35,477 nt of DNA from Acidobacteriota bacterium (GTDB taxonomy: Bacteria > Acidobacteriota > Terriglobia > Versatilivoradales > Versatilivoraceae). The stretch lies in the NCBI GenBank assembly GCA_003224715.1, contig QHZP01000008.1, forward strand, positions 55,570 to 91,046. Reading direction: 5' to 3'. The translations under genes were made by a program, and so were the position numbers. Shown in pieces: positions 25,771 to 34,180 of the stretch (position 1 is the stretch's first letter; every line of letters begins with the position of its first letter). The notes under the pieces are model-generated. The model was not told the origin of the DNA. It searched no databases and saw nothing but the letters and a program-made list of their open reading frames with translations.

Positions 25771-27144
25771 TTATTCTTCCGGAAGGGGTTGGCCGTGGGT
25801 CTCTGGAGCGAATGGGAGCGCCGCCAGCCCGATCAGAAAGGCCAGAGACATGGTAACACCCGCGTAGCGCATCGGCTCAGGATAGCCGGCATAAGCGCGG
25901 CTGGTCAGCAGGCCCAGACTCAACGGACCGAGCGCGGCGACGAACCGGCCCACATTGTAGCAGAACGATGTTCCCGTGCTGCGCAGACGTGTCGGGAACA
26001 GCTCGGGCAGGTAGATCGCGTAGCCGCCGAACAACGCCAACTGGGCGAAGCCCATCAGCGGGATCATCCAAAAAATGTCGGTGAAGCTTTTCAGATTCCA
26101 GAACGTGTATGCTGTGGACAACATGGCCACCACGAATGAAATGGCAAACGCCTTGCGACGCCCCGTGTAGTGGGTTACGCGGGTGAACGTGTAAATTCCG
26201 AAGAACGCCCCCGCGTTTTGCAGCAGAGACATTATGCCTGTCCACAACGTCTTCTTCCCGGCGATCATCTGCTCGGAGAGGCCCTGCGCCCGGAAGGTCT
26301 TATCGAGTACCGACCCTAGCAGGTCGAAGCTGAAGAAGCCAATTCCCCACAGCCCTACGACGCCCGAAAACGCCAGCAGCATTCCCACAATGGCATTCCG
26401 TCGCCAGCGCGGGTGGCCGAACAGATCGCCGACTGATCCGAGCCTCTTCTGTTCGTGTTTTGCCTTCCGCCACGGCTCTGGCTCCTTCAGTCGTTTAAAA
26501 ATGATGATCGCCAGCAGCGCCGGTACGGTACCTACCAGAAACATCGCCCGCCATGCGGCGTGAATAGCGCCCGACTGCTCGAGCTGGCCCAGCCCGATCC
26601 CCGTGAGGGCCGCCAACATGTTGCCTAGGGCTGAGAGTGCCTGCAGCCAGCCCAATGCAAAAGGCCTTGACCGATCGGGCATCGTTTCGGCCACCACGGC
26701 GACACCCACCGCGAATTGCCCGCCGACTCCGAGCCCCGTGAGCAGCCGGTAAAACGAAAAATCCCAGACGTTCTGAGAGATCGCGCTCAACCCGGTGAAC
26801 AAGGAATAAAACAGAATCGTCATGATCATCGTCTTGACGCGTCCGATGCGGTCGCCAAGTATGCCGAACAAAAGACCTCCCGAGGCCCAGCCCATCATGA
26901 AGATCATCGTGGCGTAGCCCGCATGTTCGGCCACTGCGCCCGCCGCTGCGGGATCGCCCGGACGCACGCCGAGCAATTGGATGATCGCCGGCCGCCGTGC
27001 CAGATTGAATAACTGCTGGTCCATGGTGTCGAACAGCCAGCCCAGCGACGCCACGATGAGAACCCACCAGTGATAGCCGCTCAGCTCTTTGTACCAAGGG
27101 CGTGTTGGAGATAGGGCCGTACTCTGTACTTTGCCAGATTCCAT
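25771..27144 (-). CDS. Major facilitator superfamily transporter, GC-rich and probably acquired
   Basis: A 457-residue MFS permease of the sugar/organic-acid:H+ symporter type. After WWVLIVASLGWLFDTMDQQLF (TM1) comes an unusual loop, RPAIIQLLGVRPGDPAAAG, then TM2 and the MFS signature GDRIGRVKTMI. RLLTGLGVGGQFAVGVAVVAE is TM4-5; the second half has RVTHYTGRRKAFA, the second signature, and ends FAPETHGQPLPEE. Substrate unknown; related carriers move aromatic acids, lactate or sugars. Base composition is unlike the neighbours: two 60-base samples here count 62% and 65% GC, against about 50% in the metF sample I counted, and long shadow frames are open on both strands. GAGGTGG precedes the ATG. 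It lies between eda and metF in the same direction. Confidence 0.9.
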   Translation of the reverse strand: MESGKVQSTALSPTRPWYKELSGYHWWVLIVASLGWLFDTMDQQLFNLARRPAIIQLLGVRPGDPAAAGAVAEHAGYATMIFMMGWASGGLLFGILGDRIGRVKTMIMTILFYSLFTGLSAISQNVWDFSFYRLLTGLGVGGQFAVGVAVVAETMPDRSRPFALGWLQALSALGNMLAALTGIGLGQLEQSGAIHAAWRAMFLVGTVPALLAIIIFKRLKEPEPWRKAKHEQKRLGSVGDLFGHPRWRRNAIVGMLLAFSGVVGLWGIGFFSFDLLGSVLDKTFRAQGLSEQMIAGKKTLWTGIMSLLQNAGAFFGIYTFTRVTHYTGRRKAFAISFVVAMLSTAYTFWNLKSFTDIFWMIPLMGFAQLALFGGYAIYLPELFPTRLRSTGTSFCYNVGRFVAALGPLSLGLLTSRAYAGYPEPMRYAGVTMSLAFLIGLAALPFAPETHGQPLPEE

Positions 27145-27299
27145 TCCACCTCTTCAACAGGATGAACCTGTCAAAACAATCAGGATGCTATCTAGAAAAA
27201 GGAGGAGATGACAAAAATACGTTTTGCTGACACTGGAAGGACTTCGGGCAGGCGGTGGCTGAACACCGAATTCACCACGAAGCCCCAAGAGAAAGAAGG

Positions 27300-27950
27300 T
27301 TATCTTGACCTGGCGGTTCTCACCGCTTCGGAGAATTTCCTGGCATTCTCCGTAATCTTAGCGAATTCCTTAGCAGCGACCGCTTTCTTATCCACCAATT
27401 CCGAACCCACTGCGAGTGCCGCAGAACCAGCTGCGATGAACTCGGCTGCCGTATTCAGGTTCACCCCACCCGTAGGAATAAAGTCGATCTGGGGAAAGGG
27501 TCCCTTTAGAGCCCTTATATACTTTGGACCTCCGACATTGTCACAGGGAAAAACCTTTACAAAGTCCGCCCCAGCCTCCCAGGCCGTGATCACTTCAGTA
27601 GGAGTGAGGGCACCTGGAATAACCACTTTGCTGTAACGTTTACAGACTTCAATGGTGGATAGTCTCAGCGAGGGTGTCACGACAAATTCGGCTCCAGCCA
27701 GAATCACAGCTCGAGCTGTTTCCGCATCAAGCACAGTTCCCGCTCCCAGTAAGACATCGCTCCCATAACGCTCGGCGATTCTTTCAATCAGCCTGATGGC
27801 GCCGGGGACGGTCATAGTGATCTCCAGAACAGAAACTCCCCCACTCTTAATGGCTTCTACGATGGCACTCGCCTCGTCAGTTGATGAAGCTCGAACCACG
27901 GGAATAAGCCCTACTTCCATGATACGTTGGTTAATTTTCAGATTTGGCAT
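27300..27950 (-). CDS. eda: 2-dehydro-3-deoxy-phosphogluconate (KDPG/KHG) aldolase
   Basis: From the ATG at 27950 the enzyme has 216 residues, the family's normal size. It splits KDPG to pyruvate and glyceraldehyde-3-phosphate in the Entner-Doudoroff pathway. The barrel motifs are GLIPVVRA, GGVSVLEITMTVPGAI (catalytic Glu), LLGAGTVLDAETA, FVVTPSL, VVIPGALTPTE, ADFVKVFPCDNVGGP with the Schiff-base lysine, and IPTGGVNLNTAAEF. An upstream in-frame start at 27998 would add 16 unlikely residues; AAGG six bases before 27950 supports the shorter form. It follows kdgK in the same direction after 114 bases, a natural pathway pair. Confidence 0.96.
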   Translation of the reverse strand: MPNLKINQRIMEVGLIPVVRASSTDEASAIVEAIKSGGVSVLEITMTVPGAIRLIERIAERYGSDVLLGAGTVLDAETARAVILAGAEFVVTPSLRLSTIEVCKRYSKVVIPGALTPTEVITAWEAGADFVKVFPCDNVGGPKYIRALKGPFPQIDFIPTGGVNLNTAAEFIAAGSAALAVGSELVDKKAVAAKEFAKITENARKFSEAVRTARSR

Positions 27951-27966
27951 AGGCACCTTTTTGTCG

Positions 27967-28008
27967 CTCGTGACCAACAGTCGGCAGTCAGTTGTCACTT
28001 GTCACGAG
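27967..28008. repeat. Inverted repeat between kdgK and eda
   Basis: CTCGTGAC at 27967-27974 pairs exactly with GTCACGAG at 28001-28008; inside it CAAC (27975-27978) faces GTTG (27991-27994), and TTGTCAC occurs twice in tandem (27992-27998, 28000-28005 region). It lies in the 114-base gap upstream of eda. It could be a REP-like palindrome or an operator. No T-run follows. Confidence 0.4.
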
Positions 28009-28064
28009 ACTTAATTATCCTCTAGACAGACTCCAACAAGGGACAAGGAGAACAGAGGCAAGCA

Positions 28065-29050
28065 TTATCGCGCCACTCTCAAGCTGCCACCCTTCATGAC
28101 AGACTCCATCTCTGTCCTAGTGGCCCAATTTAAATCGCCTGGTATAGAGTGTTTGATGGCAGAATAAGCATTACCCATCTTGAGTGCCGTTTCCACATTT
28201 TGGGAAGTAAGATATCCGTAGATGAAGCCGCCACTGAAAGAGTCACCGGCTCCAACCCTATCCACAATTTCAACCATGTACGACTTGTCGCTATAAAATT
28301 TCCCGTCACTGTAGGCAATGGCTGTCCAGTTATTCTTCCAAACAGAAGGGTTTTCCCGTAAAGTAACGGTCACGATTTTGAATTTGAATTTTTCCTGAAG
28401 CTTTTGGGCCACAATTTTGAAGGAATCAGCCGAAACCTTGGCAAATTTCTCATCCTCTTCGTCATTGACCGCGGTAATCTTAAAAACTACTTTGGTATCT
28501 TCCTCAGTCGTAATGAGCACATCCACGTTTTCCATCATAGGTTCTTGACAGGCTTGTGCTTCTTTGTCGCTCCAGAGTTTACTGCGAAAATTGAGATCAT
28601 AACTGGTCAGCAAACCGGCTCTTTTGGCCGACTTCAAAGCTTCCGTGGTAACGGCCGCAGCTGACTGGCCTAAAGCCGGTGTGATCCCGCTGACATGAAA
28701 CCACTTCGCCCCTCTAAAAACTTTTTGCCAATCCACTTCGCCCACTGTGATTTGACTGATCGCAGACAAAGACCGATCGTAAAGCACAGAACTGGCACGA
28801 GGCGAAGCGCCAAATTCCATGAAGTAAAGACTCCCTGCTCCCGCGCCTTGTTTCGGATGAGCCTCCCCAGTGCGTTTTCGGGAAGCTTCGAAACCCAGGC
28901 CGACGACAATCCCAGACGGCTGACGGCCACCGCCACGTTTAGTTCCCCGCCTCCGACTTGAACATCCAGGGACGAAGTTTGTTCCAGCCGCTGGAAGCCG
29001 GGAGGAGAAAGTCTAATCATCGCTTCGCCAAAGGTAACAACCTCCGCCAT
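28065..29050 (-). pseudogene. kdgK: 2-keto-3-deoxygluconate kinase, disrupted by a short deletion and frameshift
   Basis: KDG kinase phosphorylates 2-keto-3-deoxygluconate to KDPG, the substrate of the aldolase encoded next. The N-terminal part is in one frame from the ATG at 29050 (MAEVVTFGEAMIRLSPPGF, QVGGGELNVAVAVSRLG, LPENALGRLIRNKAREQGV). The rest is in another frame (LYFMEFGASPRASSVLYDR, FHVSGITPALG, DLNFRSKLW and the catalytic DRVGAGDSFSGGF) to 28065. At the junction, about 28826-28836, the family normally has a dozen more residues between REQGV and LYF; these are absent, and the net change is one base beyond whole codons. Both halves look conserved, so the break is recent or an assembly fault. 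The start is 20 bases after the glycosyltransferase stop. Confidence 0.87.
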
Positions 29051-29070
29051 CGCCTCTTCTCCTCATGATC

Positions 29071-30087
29071 CTATTTTAATAAAACAAAACTCTTCTTCTT
29101 AAATTCCGAAAACATTTTCCTTATACTCCCATCTTTGACTTTGGCAGCGCGCTTTTCAGTTCGTCGCTTAGATACAATGTCAGGAAAACACCGTATTGAA
29201 TCCCAAAGTCCCAAGAAGAATGCCACTCGAAAAGTAATCAAGGACTGAAGAACCAGGAGAAACAGCGATCCCAAATGCATTATCAGCATGCTAGGATCAT
29301 GAAGATTTTTCCACATAAAAATAAATCGGTTTCGAGTATTGATTCTCTCGACTCGTATCCGGTTGAAGGTACCCCGAATGGTCGTACTGGCGTCATGGTA
29401 GACAATGCTGTTGGGCTCGTAATGGATCACCCAACCTCGCTTCCAGGCGCGGTAAGAAAGTTCAACATCTTCCCAATAAAACGGCGACATCATCGGTTCG
29501 AAGCCACCAATCTCCAAAAGTTTGCGACGATCAAAAGCGCAAAAACCTCCGCAAACGCAAAAAGAATAAAGGATGTCACTTCCTTGCGCCCGAAGCAAAT
29601 CGCCGTTTGTCACATCGTAATTTCGGAAGGCTTTCCAAAAGCCCATGCGGAATTCGCCTATCTTACCGCCATTGCAGAAGGTCAGTTGATCAAGAGCCAA
29701 AGCTTTAAAAGTCACCCCAAAAACTTTTTGGTCTGCGAAATGAGGGATGAGAGGCAGAATGAAATCCTTGTGAACAATTACATCGTTGTTTAATAGAATC
29801 ACTGTCTCGTAACGGCAAGCGGAAAACCCCAGGTTACAGGCCAAGGCGAAACCGCTGTTGCGTCGTCGCGTAATTAGCTTTATGTTTTTTTCAGGGATGG
29901 TCTCTATCCAAGAAATGGTGTCGTCAACACTTCCATCATCGACGACGATGATCTCCCACGGACCGCCCATCTTGAGGTGAAATTCGTTCGTGGCAGCCAA
30001 AAGTGAGGGGAACATCTCTTCCAGGAGCATTCTTCCGTTCCAAGAAGGGATGACCACGCTGATTGAGGGACTGGGGGTGACATTCAT
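29071..30087 (-). CDS. Family 2 glycosyltransferase
   Basis: A 338-residue GT2 enzyme, which transfers a nucleotide-activated sugar to a lipid- or polysaccharide-linked acceptor on the cytoplasmic side of the membrane. The GT-A fold is visible: ISVVIPSWNGRMLL, IIVVDDGSVDDT, RRRNSGFALACNLGF, VILLNNDV (metal-binding), then GGFCAFDRRKLLEIGGF and the acceptor-side FYWEDVELSYRAWKRGW. Residues 270-300 are hydrophobic and may attach it to the membrane. It resembles WbbL-type rhamnosyltransferases, but sugar and acceptor are unknown. Its ATG overlaps the aminotransferase stop by ATGA, showing coupled translation, although no functional link between the two is evident. Confidence 0.93.
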   Translation of the reverse strand: MNVTPSPSISVVIPSWNGRMLLEEMFPSLLAATNEFHLKMGGPWEIIVVDDGSVDDTISWIETIPEKNIKLITRRRNSGFALACNLGFSACRYETVILLNNDVIVHKDFILPLIPHFADQKVFGVTFKALALDQLTFCNGGKIGEFRMGFWKAFRNYDVTNGDLLRAQGSDILYSFCVCGGFCAFDRRKLLEIGGFEPMMSPFYWEDVELSYRAWKRGWVIHYEPNSIVYHDASTTIRGTFNRIRVERINTRNRFIFMWKNLHDPSMLIMHLGSLFLLVLQSLITFRVAFFLGLWDSIRCFPDIVSKRRTEKRAAKVKDGSIRKMFSEFKKKSFVLLK

Positions 30088-31304
30088 TCAAGATAACTTT
30101 TGAAAACCCTAGCGAGCCTTTCGATGCCGACGCGAATATTATCTTCATTTTCCTTACAAAAAGCCAGACGCAAGGTGTTGGCTCCTTCTCCGTTGACATG
30201 AAAGGGACGTCCTATAACGTAAGCCACCTTCTGATGCTCCAGGCATGAATAAAGAATCTCTTCACTGTTCAAAGTCGCAGGCAATGTCACCCACAAAAAC
30301 AACCCTCCCATAGGCCGCGTCCAGCGTACTTCACTTGGCATAAAACACTTCAAAGAGTCCAACATCACTTGGCACTTGGCACGATAGAACTCGCGAATGC
30401 TTGGCAAATGTTTCTGAATGATGCCACGTCTCAGACACTCGGCGACTATGCGCTGGTCCAACATACTGCCACACAAGTCAGTGGCCTGCTTGGCAATATC
30501 CAACTTCTCGATGATCTGCTTGGGGGCTACGATCCATCCCGTTCGCAAACCAGGAGCCAGAATCTTGGAGAAGGTGGAAATGTAAAGGACGCGACCCTCT
30601 CGATCAAACGATTTAATCGGCGTCAGTTGCTCCAGCAGGCCTGGGTCGAAATAAACCTCCCCGTAAGGATCGTCTTCAACAATCAATAAGTCGTACTTCT
30701 CAGCTACCTCCAGCAGTTGCTGGCGCTTCCTCAGGGAAAGAGTCACACCGGAAGGATTTTGAAAATTCGGGATAACGTAAATCAGCTTGGCGCGCTTTCC
30801 GGAGCGTCTTGATTGCTCTATTCTTGTTATCAATTCCTCAATTACAAAACCGTCTTCTGCTTGTCGGACTTCGATCAGGGTCGCCTGAAGATTACGAAAG
30901 GCCGAGATGGCTCCGATGTAACTGGGCAATTCGAAGAAGACAACGTCTCCCGGATCAATCATCAGTCGCCCAATTAAGTCCAAACCTTGTTGTGAACCGC
31001 TGGTAATGGCAATCTGCTCGGAAGTCACAGAAGAGATTCCTCTCTTAAGACAGAAATCGACTATCGCGTCAACCAGTCCTCCAAAACCCAATGTCAAACC
31101 ATATTGCAAGGCCGTTTTACCTTCGCTGGCCAGAACGGAGGAGATAATTACCCCAATTTCCCCAGCAGGGAAAGTTTCCTCATTCGGAGCCCCGGCAGAA
31201 AAGCTGATAATCCCGGGTTGGGTTGAAATTCTGGCCATCCTGCGGATGGCAGAATATTGCATTAGCTGGGCATCACCGGAAAAAAATTCTTGATAGTTGA
31301 CCAT
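30084..31304 (-). CDS. PLP-dependent class I/II aminotransferase (2-aminoadipate / MocR-like without HTH)
   Basis: A 406-residue fold-type I aminotransferase. The phosphate-cofactor lysine is Lys247 in YISTFSKILAPGLRTGW. Other binding elements are ITSGSQQGLDLIGR, FELPSYIGA, the IPNFQNPSG loop with Asn183, VEDDPYGEVYF with the Asp contacting the pyridine nitrogen, and the substrate arginine in NTLRLAFCKEN. This subgroup includes LysN-type 2-aminoadipate, aromatic and branched-chain aminotransferases, and also the catalytic part of MocR regulators; no winged-helix domain is present here. The amino donor is not deducible. It starts 18 bases after the membrane protein gene and overlaps the glycosyltransferase gene by 4 bases. 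Confidence 0.93.
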   Translation of the reverse strand: MVNYQEFFSGDAQLMQYSAIRRMARISTQPGIISFSAGAPNEETFPAGEIGVIISSVLASEGKTALQYGLTLGFGGLVDAIVDFCLKRGISSVTSEQIAITSGSQQGLDLIGRLMIDPGDVVFFELPSYIGAISAFRNLQATLIEVRQAEDGFVIEELITRIEQSRRSGKRAKLIYVIPNFQNPSGVTLSLRKRQQLLEVAEKYDLLIVEDDPYGEVYFDPGLLEQLTPIKSFDREGRVLYISTFSKILAPGLRTGWIVAPKQIIEKLDIAKQATDLCGSMLDQRIVAECLRRGIIQKHLPSIREFYRAKCQVMLDSLKCFMPSEVRWTRPMGGLFLWVTLPATLNSEEILYSCLEHQKVAYVIGRPFHVNGEGANTLRLAFCKENEDNIRVGIERLARVFKSYLE

Positions 31305-31322
31305 AGCAAATTTGCGTTAGGC

Positions 31323-32258
31323 TCATTGACCGATCAAGGCCAAAAGCGAACCCGATTTGATTAGAAATAAATAGTTTTTCAATAGTCCATACCCAAGGTA
31401 GACAAGTAACAGGAGAAGGAAAAAGGGCCCTAACAATCCAGTGCCCAGAAAGAAACTCATTAGCGCCAAGAACCCAATTGCGCTGCAAGTGAGCATAAGA
31501 TTAAGCGCATAAATTAGACCCAAAATTGCGCTCAAGGGTCTTAAGTTCGCAAAAAGAAATTCCGCTGATTGATTCCAGGCGCTCCAAAGTGAACACTCAT
31601 GTTGGGCCACACACAGCTTTGAAATTTCAAGGAATTGGAGGGCCACGCCCAGGATGCCCAATAGAGCCATGATTCCCACACTACAAACCAAAATGGTCCA
31701 GAATTCACTTGAAGCTTCCCCCAGGAAATAGCTTAGTCTCAACGAGTACCTGAGAATGACAAGCAAAGAAATCGAGCCGGTAAAACTGAAAAAAAGGACG
31801 GCAAGGTTTATTAAAAAGAAGGAAGAAAAAAGCCGAACCCCTTTACGACAAAACCCGAGAGCAAACACGATTCCGGAGCCTAACGCATCGCGTGCTTTAA
31901 TCCCTCTGCTATCTTGTTCTCTCGTCAGTAAACCCAGGATACCCGCCTGGAAGAAAGAAGCCAGCAATAACCAGATCGTCGCAGCAAAGCATAAAGTCAG
32001 CAGAATTATCTTGAAAATAAGAGTATCGTTTCTTTGCAGGATCCTGACCAGGACTTTGAAAATGCCAACGCCGCTTTCTGCACTTTCAAATTCAAAGTCT
32101 GAAAATCCCACGGTCTCCAACAGCGTGTAACCCGCAAGAAGAGCAAATCCGAGCGAGAGAGAAAACTGGACCATTCGCCATCCGGTTTGGAGCCACAAGA
32201 GGGAGAAATGAGTGTGGCAGAGTTGAATGCCTTTTCGGAAGGCATGGAAGCCTGTCAT
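31323..32258 (-). CDS. Polytopic membrane protein of unknown function
   Basis: This 311-residue protein is not recognised. Strongly hydrophobic stretches lie at about 30-50, 82-110, 145-170, 188-212, 242-270 and 274-300, giving about six membrane helices, with short charged loops (TREQDSRGIKARDALG at 112-127, ECSLWSAWNQS at 221-231). There is no signal peptide and no catalytic motif that I can name. The pattern of paired helices with amphipathic loops recalls general integral-membrane families that help envelope assembly, but this is only a resemblance. Its ATG overlaps the stop codon of the USG-1-like gene by four bases (ATGA), so the two are translationally coupled and may cooperate. The aminotransferase gene follows after 18 bases. 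Confidence 0.75.
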   Translation of the reverse strand: MTGFHAFRKGIQLCHTHFSLLWLQTGWRMVQFSLSLGFALLAGYTLLETVGFSDFEFESAESGVGIFKVLVRILQRNDTLIFKIILLTLCFAATIWLLLASFFQAGILGLLTREQDSRGIKARDALGSGIVFALGFCRKGVRLFSSFFLINLAVLFFSFTGSISLLVILRYSLRLSYFLGEASSEFWTILVCSVGIMALLGILGVALQFLEISKLCVAQHECSLWSAWNQSAEFLFANLRPLSAILGLIYALNLMLTCSAIGFLALMSFFLGTGLLGPFFLLLLLVYLGYGLLKNYLFLIKSGSLLALIGQ

Positions 32259-33268
32259 CGAAGAAATATGCTTTCGGCAGCGGCTACGGCATTGAGGGCT
32301 GAAAGCCTCAGGTTATCCGAAACCGCCCAAAACCAAAATCCTTTGGGATTGAGGAAGTCACGTTTCATCCCGCCCACCTGGACCGTGTCGGTGCCTGAGA
32401 CCTGGACGGGTGAAGGAGGTTCGTCGGCTGTTTGAATGACGGTAAGGTGATCTGAACCGAGGAGACCCTCTACTTCTGCCACCTTAACCGCCTGGTCCAT
32501 CTCGACAAAAATCGAAAAAGAATGGGAATGAAAAATCGGGGCCTGAAGGAGGGTAACGGCCGGCAACGGACAAGTACCCTCCAGCAGAGTTTTTAGCTGA
32601 GAGGAAATAATTTCTTCCACATCGATAAGTTTTTCGCTGGCTTCATCTCCCAACCGTGACAACAGATTGAAGGCAAGCTGGCGATCGAAAACCGCTTGGG
32701 GTCCTTTCTGAAAGGAAAAAATATTGAGCGTTTGTTGCTCCAATTCTTCCACCCCCGTGTTTCCTCGCTCTGAAGCTGGTTCGAAGATACTAATAACACA
32801 GTTCCTTATCTCATGCCGAAGGCATAATCGCTTAAGGAGGACCGCTATCGAAATTACGGCCGGGTGAGGGGAGCAGACCACCCCCTGATGGGGTTGAATC
32901 GGAAAACCTGTTCCCATCTGATCTTCAAGATATATAGGGATCTGTCGATCTTTGGGAAAAGCATGAGTCAAATCAATAGACACAAAATTATTTTGGCGAG
33001 CCAAAGGGGCGTAGGTTTGAGTCGTGCTAGGATCGCCTGCGAAAAAAACCAAGTCGATAAACGCAAAGCTGCTTTCCTGGATGGCGAGCGAAAAGACGGG
33101 TTCTCCATCGAACTCGCTGAGACGTCCCAGGTCCTCGTCACTATCCATCAAGACCATTTTGGAAATGGGGAATTTCCTTTCATTCAAAACAGTCTGAACC
33201 TCTTTGCCTTTGAGCGTTGAAGCTCCAACGATCGCGACTTTTAATTTCGTCGAATTGGGCTGCGTCAT
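32255..33268 (-). CDS. Aspartate-semialdehyde dehydrogenase homologue lacking the catalytic cysteine (USG-1-like)
   Basis: A 337-residue protein of the ASADH fold: N-terminal Rossmann segment VAIVGASTLKGKEV, FFAGDPSTTQ, a C-terminal dimerisation domain with FDRQLAFNLLSRL, LQAPIFHSHSFSIFVEMD and FWFWAVSDNLRLSALNAVAAAE. Active ASADH has an NPNCST-type motif; the matching stretch here reads SPHPAV (133-138), so Pro136 replaces the nucleophilic cysteine. Cys132 is four residues earlier and out of register. E. coli USG-1 is also a cysteine-less ASADH relative, and the C-terminal half resembles it. The protein is therefore probably not a working dehydrogenase; the role is unknown. It lies 72 bases after pssA and overlaps the next gene by four bases. 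Confidence 0.85.
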   Translation of the reverse strand: MTQPNSTKLKVAIVGASTLKGKEVQTVLNERKFPISKMVLMDSDEDLGRLSEFDGEPVFSLAIQESSFAFIDLVFFAGDPSTTQTYAPLARQNNFVSIDLTHAFPKDRQIPIYLEDQMGTGFPIQPHQGVVCSPHPAVISIAVLLKRLCLRHEIRNCVISIFEPASERGNTGVEELEQQTLNIFSFQKGPQAVFDRQLAFNLLSRLGDEASEKLIDVEEIISSQLKTLLEGTCPLPAVTLLQAPIFHSHSFSIFVEMDQAVKVAEVEGLLGSDHLTVIQTADEPPSPVQVSGTDTVQVGGMKRDFLNPKGFWFWAVSDNLRLSALNAVAAAESIFLR

Positions 33269-33340
33269 GAGTCGGACCGACCAAGTATGTCTCTAAGCGG
33301 GAAAATGAAGGCAGGAACAGGTTCAGGGGCGAGAGGAGGT

Positions 33341-34180
33341 CTACTTGTTATCATCCGTGCGAGGGACAAGGGTTTCAGAAGACAAGATGGCTTCATTTCT
33401 ATGTTTGAGCAAGTTGTAAACCTTAGCCAGCAACCCGGAACTTGCATAAACTGTAGCCAAGACCAGAAGAACCACCTGGGAATACAGATAGATCAGAGCG
33501 ACTAGCATCGCTAAAAGGTATACATTGATGTAAGACTTCCGATTTCGCAGGTCAATGTCCTTAAAACTGGGATAGCGGATGGTACTGATCATTAGGAACG
33601 CCAAGAAACCGATTAGGATATTCCAGAGGGCCCCGACAGACCAATGGTTAACTGGTTCTGGAGTGAAGTGGATAATCGCCGCAATCATTCCTGCGCCGGC
33701 GGGGATCGGCATACCGATAAAGTACTTCTTCAGGAGGGTTTGAGCCAAGGACGATTGCGGCTTGCTAGTTTGTATATTAAACCGGGCCAATCGCATGGTT
33801 CCGCAGATTAGGAAAGCGAAACAAACAATCCATCCGATCTGCTGAGCATGTTTGGCGTAAGGAGGAAATGTCGCGGTAATCGACTTCAGTCCCCAAATAT
33901 AGGCCAAGACGCTGGGTGCCAAACCGAAGGTGACAACATCTGCCAAGGAATCCATCTGAACTCCAAATTCACTGCAGGAATTGGTCAGGCGAGCGATCCT
34001 TCCATCCATCCCATCAAAAACAACCGCCAATCCTATGGCAATAGCGGCCAAATCAAACTCGCCTTTCATCGTGTTAATCAACGCGTAAAACCCGCAAAAA
34101 ATCGTTCCGATACTAAACAAGGTAGGAAGAATATAAATCCCACGACGAAATTTTCGATTTTTCTTGCCGTCCTCAGACAT
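33341..34180 (-). CDS. pssA: CDP-diacylglycerol-serine O-phosphatidyltransferase
   Basis: From the ATG at 34180 it has 279 residues. PssA makes phosphatidylserine from CDP-diacylglycerol and serine at the inner membrane. The CDP-alcohol phosphotransferase motif is complete: DGMDGRIAR followed by eight residues, then GVQMDSLAD, with all three metal-binding aspartates in place. About eight hydrophobic segments follow, including FGLAPSVLAYIWG and MRLARFNI. The ORF could begin at 34210, but GGGAGG at 34188-34193, 7 bases before 34180, decides for the shorter form. The start lies eight bases inside the end of psd, which uses the product, so the two are coupled. Confidence 0.95.
   Translation of the reverse strand: MSEDGKKNRKFRRGIYILPTLFSIGTIFCGFYALINTMKGEFDLAAIAIGLAVVFDGMDGRIARLTNSCSEFGVQMDSLADVVTFGLAPSVLAYIWGLKSITATFPPYAKHAQQIGWIVCFAFLICGTMRLARFNIQTSKPQSSLAQTLLKKYFIGMPIPAGAGMIAAIIHFTPEPVNHWSVGALWNILIGFLAFLMISTIRYPSFKDIDLRNRKSYINVYLLAMLVALIYLYSQVVLLVLATVYASSGLLAKVYNLLKHRNEAILSSETLVPRTDDNK

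Noticed and set aside
26495-27157. 220-residue frame overlapping the MFS gene on the same strand
   Set aside because: Arginine- and glycine-rich shadow frame caused by the high GC of the real MFS gene.
30370-30395. TGGCAC-like sigma54 -24 element
   Set aside because: It lies inside the aminotransferase coding region and lacks a matching -12 element at proper spacing.
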